From assembly GCA_031002005.1 (NCBI GenBank), contig JARYHS010013631.1, positions 66,213,832-66,277,831 on the forward strand: a DNA stretch of 64,000 nt, in the 5' to 3' direction. The notes below the pieces were generated by a model. That model made no database searches and was not told where the DNA came from. It was given only the letters and a program-made list of their open reading frames with translations. The DNA is from Vandiemenella viatica. Its lineage: Eukaryota; Arthropoda; Insecta; Orthoptera; Morabidae. Within the stretch, counting starts at the first letter, position 1. Every line of letters starts with the position of its first letter. Position numbers and translations under genes: made by a program. Shown here in pieces: positions 55,981 through 64,000 of this stretch.

Positions 55981-56806
55981 TGACATGGCACTACTTGCTA
56001 ATCGAGAATAAATAAATTCAAAAATAAATGTGTTGAAAGAGAAATAATTATTTAAAAATGCGGCATTTTCTTATAAATTATTACTTGTAACAGGTGACTA
56101 AATACTGAATACCATCTGTTGGTCACATCAATGAACTATCTCGCCGTGGCGGTTGCAAAAGTTCAGTTGTCTCCAATCGCGCATGCGCTCTGGCAGCTTC
56201 GCGGAAATTCGGAAGGGAGGGGGTTAGCCTTTCACGTAGCAGTTTGTGACAACCTTGTTCTGTCACAGGAAGCTCGATAAAGTTTGTAACATCGTCGATA
56301 GAGCACATCAGCAATTGAATTTTTTTATATGCTCTAGGTGGAATCTTGGCAGAGCTCATAGTCTTGTAAATATCGAAGATGCGTAACGTGTCGTTTCGAG
56401 ATGAATCATATTAATGAGTTACTAAAGAAAGCATTCACGTCACTATCCTACAACGAAAAAAGCCAATAAAGTACTTGAGCATCTCGATTGAAAATATTTA
56501 ACGTGATGTGTATATAGAAAAAATAAGTGGCTATGTGGTTGCAATGTGAAAAACGCGTTTTTCTGTTTTCCATGTGTTCTGTTCGGGGGTGAATTTAATT
56601 GGTCACACCATGGAGTTTCTGATTTGGTACATCTCACAGGAAAAATTAAGACACAGGAAAATCACTGATAATGAGCTTATTTTAGCAATTACTGGTAATG
56701 CAAACATTCAGAATCAACTTAATTCTCAGTACCATCTCGATATAGTTAAATTAGTCCCTATTGGGTAATCCATCACTGCCTGTAGTTCAACTCGTCGGTT
56801 TTTAGC
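55981..56806. other. Unassigned stretch
   Basis: No element recognised. ORFs of 64-78 codons have no motif. Confidence 0.45.
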
Positions 56807-56809
56807 TAA

Positions 56810-56952
56810 GGGAGCGTCCGTTAATTACGTGAGATTAAATAGGAGGGGGGGGGGGGAGAGGCGGTACGGCGTAATCTCACGAAATCTCGCCAAGGGGGAG
56901 GAGAAAGTCTCACTTGAGGTTTTGAAATCTCAAGTAATTAATGGACGCACTG
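56810..56952. mobile_element. 143-bp MITE with TAA target duplication
   Basis: Left end gggagcgtccgttaattacg (56810-56829). The right end is its diverged inverse ('taattaatggacgcactg'). TAA lies on both sides (56807-56809, 56953-56955). The termini match those of 39333-39685 at GGGAGCGTCC. Interior has a G13-like run and 'gaaatctc' repeats. Confidence 0.8.
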
Positions 56953-56955
56953 TAA

Positions 56956-57846
56956 TCAGTCATTGTTTAGCTTTTGGTCAATTTTAAAGTATTTATCGGG
57001 ATTACTTCAATTTCAAATCGTTTCTTTAATCCGGCAGGACACGCACGTAATGAAACATTCAAACGTTGTAAATTTTTAAGTTGCAAGATTCTTTGTCAAC
57101 ACTGAACTGTTCTTCCAGGCATATTTCACTTCAACAATGAAGATCAGTAATCCGTCGAAAACTGTCAGTGTTGTCAATACCTGAGCAAATCACTTTGGCC
57201 GTCACTGTTTTTACCTAATAGTTTTACCGAGTTACGTTAATTCTCAACAGAATGGGAATGCACTAGAACTGGAAATGCTCTCACCAAGTCATTAGAATCA
57301 CTCTAAATTTTCATTATCAGTCAGCAGCTGGTTTATCGAGTTTTAGACAGCGTTGCTTCTTGCCAACACATTACGTCTTCCGGAAGCAGGCTATTGTTCC
57401 GAACGATTCCGGCAGCCGTGGGAAACACCTACAAGGTTAATTCGTCATTCATGCATCCCAAACAGACACGCGTCGTGTTTTCTTTGTGCGTTTCCTGTTA
57501 GTTAAAAAAACAAGTTTTCCACTCCGAAGCATTACATTGTGTGTTTACCCCCCCCCCCCTCCCTCCTCAGCCTATACCACTGTTGGGAGTACAGGATCAT
57601 CTTTCCGTTATATGGTAAAAATTCCTAGTAGACAAAAGGATCATATACAAATAATAACTTAACATTATTTAATACTCTTCTAAACAAGTTTATTTTAATT
57701 AATACGCTGAATTTACATCTGAGTCTGATACCTTATTTAAAAGCCAGGTGAAATATAAACTTCTCGGTTTTCTTTATGAGACGAATGTTGAAATAATTAT
57801 TGCCTATGTTTTGTAAATTCTATCGTCTTCTACGCCAAATCTAGAT
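56956..57846. other. Unassigned stretch
   Basis: C-run at 57548-57559. Nothing else recognised up to the second duplication copy. Confidence 0.5.
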
Positions 57847-58650
57847 ATGGATTGTTTAAATATCTTGGTGTAACATTTGATAATAAACTAAATTTGCGCA
57901 GGATATATTTCGAAGGTGGTAGGAAGAGGTTTCAAAATTCTTTGTTTATGATTGTAGAGTGGGGAAAGAATTGATTGTTGAAGGCCTAAAGTTTAAATAC
58001 ATTAGCTGAGCTTTGTGATAACAAACTCAAATGCGCAATGGAAAGGTGGTAGAAGGCGTTTTCAAAATCTGTGTAATTTATTAGAGAAGTGAAGGAACTG
58101 GGTTTCAAAACCTTGGCAAGACCATTGCTCGAATACGGTGGTGTAGAATGGGACCCACATTTTTTATTTCAAACAGATGGAGGGGTGCAAAGAAGGGCGG
58201 CTAGATTTGTTTGCAGAACACAATCAATAATTGATATGGTAAAAGAGCTGGAATAAGATTCAATGGAAATAGGAGGTGGGTGAAGAGAGTGCTGGGAGTG
58301 CACAAGGCCTATATTGTGATGAGGAGTGGAACGATATTGGTGAAAGAATTAAGAGATGCATGGAAGTTAAGAGATGACCAGGACCAAAAGCTGTCAGTCA
58401 ATTTCTAGAATACGGGAGTGGGAAATTTTTGTTTTGTGGGTGAGGGAGTCGGGGAATAAATTACGCAAGGAAGTGATGAATAGTTTACCAAAAACCCCGA
58501 GACAATTTAAAATTAAGATTCATAAAGACCGAAAGCAATTTATTGCTGATATTTCACTCAAAGGATTTAAGATAAAAATGAATATTAAAATGGAAAATGG
58601 ATGGGTAGGATATTACATGGGCTACACCGCAGTTAAATTTAATTAAATTA
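57847..58650 (+). pseudogene. LINE RT 3' end relic (copy B)
   Basis: Counterpart of 1-840. ARPLLEYGGVEWDPHF and VQRRAARFVC are better preserved here (58110-58215). The open tail 58374-58646 has 90 codons and is Lys-rich. Confidence 0.75.
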
Positions 58651-59847
58651 ATTTAAATTGAAGGATGAAACAGAGTGGTTTGTAATATTTTGTCCCATGT
58701 TGGATCAGATCATTTTTCATTAGGGGTAGATATGAAACAATGAATTATAGACAAAGATTAATACTAGAGTAAACTAATGATTGAAGATGTAGCTTGTCAA
58801 TTAGAAGAAGTTGAGGATTAAATAAATCTGATAGATAAGCTGATGTTATTAGATTAGTACCTACATGAGCTAAAATATATATATATATATATAATTCTAT
58901 AAATTTGCACACACTTGGAAACAATGCTGGTTACCCACATCCGTCTTTTATCGATTTTGCCCTGGAAGTTCTATGTAAAGAGTTCCTGGAAAGCATATTT
59001 GCTTGTCATTAATTTTCAATTTGTTTCATATCCTTCTGTTCTCAGCGTTTTATATTCAATTGCATCATATTTATATATAAACCTTATTTCCATTGTGTAC
59101 TAGTATTTATCTCCCTTACATACTGCCTGCACCTGTATTTCCGTGAAGAAACATTAAGTACGGTAATTAAAATGTCTTTAACCAAAAACTTATACTACTG
59201 TACTGTTTTTCGTTCCTTTCTGAATAATAAAGATTCCAGGTAAAATCTGTTCCTTCCGGCAATAATTTAATTTCTTTCAGTTTTCGTTACGTGTGCCTAT
59301 CATCCATTTCATTCAATATTCCTTCACCACCGGCTCTTTGATATCTGCTGTGTTGTCCACGTGCTTGACGTTCCTTATTTGTTCTCCGCCCACTACAATA
59401 CTTCCAAGGCCTTTTCCAACTTCTGTCTGCCTACATGAAAGACTGCCACTTTCAGACATACAACGTCCTTGTTTCACTACCTCACGTCAGTAAAACGCAT
59501 AATTTTTACCTCTTAATTCCAAAAAGGTGTAAGAAAATGCTAAAAGTAGTTTAGTATTCTATGTTAAAACCGCTTGATTTGGGATACTTTTTGAAAGTTG
59601 TCCAGTGTGTCTTTTTGATAGATCTTCACGTAATCTAGATATATTTTCATTAGTTTCGTGCCATTATAGAAAATCATTTTCACTTTTTCCAAAGATGATA
59701 ATGTTGCATTAAGACAAATCCAATCTGTTAACTATTGGGATTGTCATAAAGAAGTCTGAACTTTTTCCACCTGACTTATTGTCAGGTATTATTTTTTTTA
59801 CTTAATTTCATCCATAATTCACTGTGTTGTACGAGACTGTATTGATC

Positions 59848-59939
59848 AGGCCAAAGGTAGAATGAAACACAATGCGTTGTGTAGTGCAATAAATTTGCTT
59901 TCAAGTGACTGAAGGCTGTGTTTCATTCTACCTTTTGGC
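59848..59939. repeat. Palindrome remnant (copy B)
   Basis: The right arm is intact. The left arm keeps only its outer 23 bases and the innermost four. Spacer tgcg is the reverse complement of the cgca seen in copy A. Confidence 0.85.
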
Positions 59940-60453
59940 TATTATTTTTTATGTAATTTATTTATTTGCATTTCGGTTTTATCTGCCACTGCATTTTAAC
60001 TTCTTCAAGTATTTTAATTTCTTAACATTAAGATAGATTGGTCACAAATCACTACAGTGTTTACCACTTGTCTTTATGTTCACGGCCTTGGAATTAAGCT
60101 GCAGCTGACACGGTTAGAATCACAAGAGACTTGGGAGACCGGATGCGAGAAAATCACACGCGGATATTCCAATCAATATTCCATGCTTCATCACTAGGAT
60201 GGCACGGAGCTAGACTAAATGCTTAGGTAATTTTCCGTATACTATCATTATACAAAGCATGCTTTCGAACTGTCCAGCAGTATAAGTGTAAAACTCTATT
60301 TGTAACCGAATTTACATTTATTTCGGTATAATTGCGGGTTTCTAAACAAAATTCCAAAACTGATTATTTACTAGAAATAAAAGCGAAGAAACAAAATCAT
60401 ATTAGTAACGTTCATGTTAAAACATAATATAAATATAGCAATCTAAAATTTAA

Positions 60454-60630
60454 GACGCGGGTTCCGGATTTCCATGGTTTTCAAGGCTTCCCGAAATCAT
60501 GCCCGCAAATGCCGGAATGGATCCTTTTCAAACAGGCCATGGCCAAATTCCTTCTCGTTTCTTTCCCCCAGTTCCTTCAAGCCTCTAATGACGTCGACGA
60601 GGTGTAAAGCCTTAAGGAATAATAAAGTGT
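60454..60630 (+). mobile_element. SINE family 1 fragment (copy B)
   Basis: Counterpart of 2671-2845, with the same missing head. Confidence 0.8.
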
Positions 60631-61054
60631 AGAGAATAAGTATTTAACTTTTTATTTCCTTAATGTTTATTTAAATATTCGTCTAACTTATCATTTCTCA
60701 ATCAATTGATTTTTGGATTAACACCACTAACACACTAGGGTCTGAACTATCACGTATTTGCAAATTCTTTTAGTTTCCCAGATTGAAAAAAAACTTAAGC
60801 CACATGAATTTCAGAGAAGTGTTTGTAGGTGGTGTTAATTTAGTGGGTGCAGCCAATATTCATCCAATAAACTTGGATATATGATTATCTGCCAAATGTG
60901 TGAGATGTTGAAAATACTGGATAAGAAACTTTCGGTCCTTAGACCCATTGTATGTGCTGATATTCACCAGAGAATTTCATCATTCCTCAGCTTTCAATAA
61001 GTATGACACGTTTCGTCGATCTTGTATTTTTCCTATTCAGTTTTCGATTTTTCT

Positions 61055-61670
61055 TCTGATTCCAGAAGAGAGATGTGACAATGTCGAATGATAATTGGCA
61101 AACGAAGAAAAAATAGAGATAGCATTTTTGTATTTGCTTATGGACCTGGAGTCTCTTCCGGGGCCGGCTTAAGATCAATTTGTCCCAGCTTCGGCCTTCC
61201 CTCACTACTCACATTGTCTGAAGTCAGTTTCACGCTGAAGTGATCCGTTGTTTGAAGGGTCAAGTCCACCGCGTCCTCTCGGAGACCAAAGACAATTAGG
61301 TTGTTCACCACGACAATGCGCCCCCTCACACATCTCTCGCCGCAGGCATAGTTTTGGCCAAGTTCAACATGGCACATGGCAACACTGCCACAGCCACCCT
61401 ACAGCCCCTACCTAGCTCCCAGCGACTTCTTTTTGTTTTTCTGAATCAAGAGAGACCTAAAGGAAAGCGATTCGACACGATTCCAGTGGTCCAGGCAGCT
61501 TAGACGAGGTCCTTTGACAGCATTCCGCGCGAAGAGTTCCAGGGATCCTGGCAGCTGTGTGCTGATGCCCAAGGGTCATATTTCGAAGACTTTTAGTTCG
61601 CTGTACAAAAATGTTTAGTAAATTTTTTTGTTCTGAGAACAGGCTTTAAACTTTGTAAGCGTACCCTGTA
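61055..61670 (+). pseudogene. Mariner transposase relic (copy B)
   Basis: Counterpart of 3266-3880. HHDNAPPHTS lies near 61304-61333 and GKRFDTIPVVQAA near 61461-61500. The stop before HHDN is TAG here and TAA in copy A. Confidence 0.78.
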
Positions 61671-61684
61671 GATTACAGCAAATA

Positions 61685-61890
61685 ACATAAAAGAGGATGG
61701 TTGGAAGTCACTGGAAAATAGGAGTCGGCTAAAGAAAATAAAGGGTAGGTATAGGGATAAGGTTGGCGATGAGACCTGGGTGGGTATTGGGCAAACAACT
61801 AACAGTACTATATTGAAATGAAGACATTACCATTACCATCTATTAGAACTGTTTACATGCTTAAGAAAGTGGGAAAGTTTTCATTTATAT
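61685..61890 (+). pseudogene. LINE RT tail relic (copy B)
   Basis: Counterpart of 3895-4106. Confidence 0.55.
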
Positions 61891-62265
61891 GTTAGGGAGT
61901 GTGTGACTGGAATATAAGTTACGGAGCAATGGAAAGAAATTAATAAAGCGGATAGCAAATAAATTTGTATGTGTGTGTACGGGAATTTCCACCAGGAAAT
62001 AACAATAAAAAAATATAGTGCTGATGGAAAGAATACTTTCGCTCCATTTATTGCTGCAGTCTGCATTGATTTGTACACGGTCATGGCATGAAGACGAAAA
62101 AAACTGATACTTAAAAATGAAATTTACTGAAAACAATGGCCACTTTAATTGAATATTTTTCCTTTCATTAACTTTAGATCATGTGATAGCCTCTTCAATA
62201 TGACATTTATTTTCAAAGGTACTAAACCCGACCTTCACCTCTGGATTTTTGTATTTTCGTCATTC

Positions 62266-62350
62266 AGTTAGAACGCTTCCTTGGTTCTGATTCCACGTTA
62301 ATCTGTAGGTTCCCTGTACTTGGTAGGACTACCGAGTTAGGTTGAGGCGG
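62266..62350 (+). mobile_element. SINE family 2 fragment (copy B)
   Basis: Counterpart of 4479-4570: 'attccacgttaatctgtagg' and 'accgagttaggtt'. Confidence 0.6.
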
Positions 62351-62769
62351 CTATGACAGGGGCGGAATGTGTAGCCAATTGAAACTCTGTCCCGACGAGC
62401 ACATGGAATTATTACTGGAGATTTTTACGTTAGTTTTCGATAAATAGTTTAAAAATACTCTTGTTTACAGTAACAGAGGATTAATTAACCTTGTTACCTA
62501 GGCAGAGCTGGCGCCTGGGCAGTAGTGACTCGGAAATTAGCGAGCGAGGCGTGTTCAGGTTATATCCGGCCCTGACTCCCGTCCTTCATAGGCGAGAAAA
62601 TTAGCAGAGTCCAGCGACGCAATACCACGTCCCGATTCATTACTCTCGCAGCAAACCAGGCTGACAGCCACATTCATCATAATTGTTTCAGAGATATGAG
62701 ATTTTTGTATTTTCGTTATTCAGTTAGTACAGGATAATAAGCACCAAACAGTTAAAATTTTACATTTAA

Positions 62770-63490
62770 TTTAATTTAAATGCGATGGAGTGCTTCCTCC
62801 GGTGGCAATTTCCCTACACACCCTCTTTTCCCCTTTCCTTTTCCCACCTACTGTCCCTATACTAATTTCAATTCTAAATTCTTTTAGCGTTTTTGATAAA
62901 TTATTCATCATTTCTCTTGGTAATTTAGTCCAATACTGACCTCTTTACCCACGAAAGAAAATCCACCCATACCCTTACTCCTGAAATCAAGTTCCAATTT
63001 GTGGTCATCGTTTTCCTTCATGCGTCTCTCCTAATTCTTCCACCAATATCTTTCCACGCCACATCACCAATATATGCCTTGTACATTCCCATGATTATCT
63101 TCACCCTCCTCCTGCCCACCTAAGAATCCCATTCCAGCTCATTTATTATATCTCTTACTGATTGTGTTCTGCGGTAATTTTCAGAAACAAATCTATCAGC
63201 CCTTCTTTGCACACCCTCCAATTTTTGTATTTGATACCCAAAATGTGGGTCCCATATTACACTACCATATTCAAGCAATGGTCTGACTAAACTGAACTGT
63301 AACCTATTTCCCTTACTTCTCTTGTACATCCTCTCATCCTCTCTCCATCAAGTGAAGGATTTAGAAACCTTTTTATACGTACTACCTGACTAATGTGTCC
63401 TGCCCAGTTGAGTTCGTTATCAAATGTTATACTAAGGTGTTTACATTTCAAATCTTCAACAAGCAATTCTTTCCCCACTTTACCCAATTA
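62770..63490 (-). pseudogene. LINE RT C-terminus and tail, inverted, well preserved
   Basis: Minus strand, N to C: LKCKHLSITFDNELNW and HISQVV (about 63385-63450), RMRGCTREVREIG, SLVRPLLEYGSVIWDPHFG (63227-63290), then KLEGVQRRADRFVSENYRR and SVRDIINELEWDS (63120-63225). Next come GMYKAYIGD and RIRETHEGKR, and a tail ending in VGKLPPEEALHRI (about 62775-62815). This is the clearest version of the family whose tails recur through the window. Frameshifts and stops show it is dead. Confidence 0.82.
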
Positions 63491-63699
63491 TTATTTATTT
63501 TTTATTTGTGTACCTACTAAGCTGACTCTTTTTTGCAACTATCTCATCCTTTTTTTATGGTTTAAAGCTCGTTTAAGACGATCTGGGCTAAGACAATGAA
63601 GCATTCTAAAATAGTAATCGATCTTAGCAAAATACCTATGGTCATTTAAAAATGACTGAGAATTATCCGTTCAAATGCAAATTCCTCTGGAAAATTCTA
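63491..63699. other. Unassigned stretch
   Basis: Nothing recognised. Confidence 0.45.
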
Positions 63700-64000
63700 C
63701 ACGTTAGTAGGAGATAGATGAACGGGGTAAAGAACGATGGATTTGATGAAACTAGTAAAAGTTACCAAGTTGGATATAACGGAATAGACTGGGCTGGTAA
63801 CAACATATATGGAAAGAGAGAGTACCAGAAAGATATTAGAATGGAACACAAAATGAAGATAATCCGGGAGGAAAATGGGATGGATGAAAGAAAAGTACAG
63901 GTTACAGAGAGGAGAGGGTTGAAAAAGTTAAAAATAAAACAGATAGATGATTGGTTGGACAGAAAAAATTACCTCGGTCAAAACGATTGTACGACGACGA
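63700..64000 (+). pseudogene. Possible LINE C-terminal relic at the window edge
   Basis: VTKLDITE, a stop, TGLVTTYMERESTRKILEWN, a stop and GRKMGWMKEK resemble the end of RT proteins that close with 'KKVLEW..GRR..GRPKLRW-D'. It is cut by the window edge and frame-broken. Assignment is weak. Confidence 0.35.

Larger units (their letters stand above)
57847..63074. repeat. Segmental duplication, copy B
   Basis: Collinear with 1-5325 and in the same orientation. Differences include a 33-base-scale deletion near 58075, a shorter TA tract (58874-58892), a truncated palindrome, a 13-base difference near 59780 that forms a hairpin, and lack of the T41 run. Unlike copy A it continues without a gap into the LINE on its right. 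Confidence 0.93.

Overview
The window is AT-rich animal nuclear DNA with no convincing host gene. It is packed with decayed transposable elements. The tRNA-derived SINEs, the RNase-H-bearing and APE-type LINE relics, and Tc1, mariner, pogo, hAT, Buster and Kolobok-like transposase remains all point to a large, transposon-rich arthropod genome. An insect, perhaps a cockroach or termite relative, is my best guess, but that placement is inference only. Two runs of exactly 1000 N (5326-6325 and 43455-44454) are assembly gaps.

Layout. 1-5325 is one copy of a long direct duplication whose second copy lies at 57847-63074. Both copies carry LINE 3' relics, an imperfect palindrome, a SINE fragment, a dead mariner and an inverted LINE end. 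6327-6602 is a 276-bp block with YY1-like and CRE-like motifs, repeated without a difference at 49794-50069. 8555-11450 is an RNase-H LINE split by a Kolobok-like element (TTAA target) and by a hAT-type MITE. 11510-12002 is a SINE inside a SINE. 12468-14300 is a Buster-type hAT whose transposase contains a fourfold 66-bp in-frame tandem repeat. 17029-17822 is a relic of a multicopy arthropod protein family of unknown function.

21755-23932 holds another hAT relic and a MITE. 24301-32341 is an 8-kb hAT element with perfect 8-bp target duplications. It contains a 162-bp hAT MITE and a second, 4.6-kb hAT, and that second hAT contains a Tc1 element. 33-41 kb carries SINEs, a 366-bp MITE with long inverted repeats, a pogo/Tigger deletion derivative, an 883-bp hAT MITE and a MITE with TAA target duplication. 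42-43.5 kb is a frameshifted APE/RT LINE ending in an assembly gap, followed by degenerate repeats. 46-48.6 kb has further LINE tails and SINEs. 53-56 kb has an 85-bp-arm palindrome, a truncated Tc1 and an inverted LINE. The second duplication copy and more LINE remains fill the right end.

No pathway, operon or new biological system is visible. The interest lies in insertion order, hairpin-associated rearrangement, internal tandem duplication in a transposase, and families without a clear name. Family names come from residue motifs read by eye; no database search was possible.
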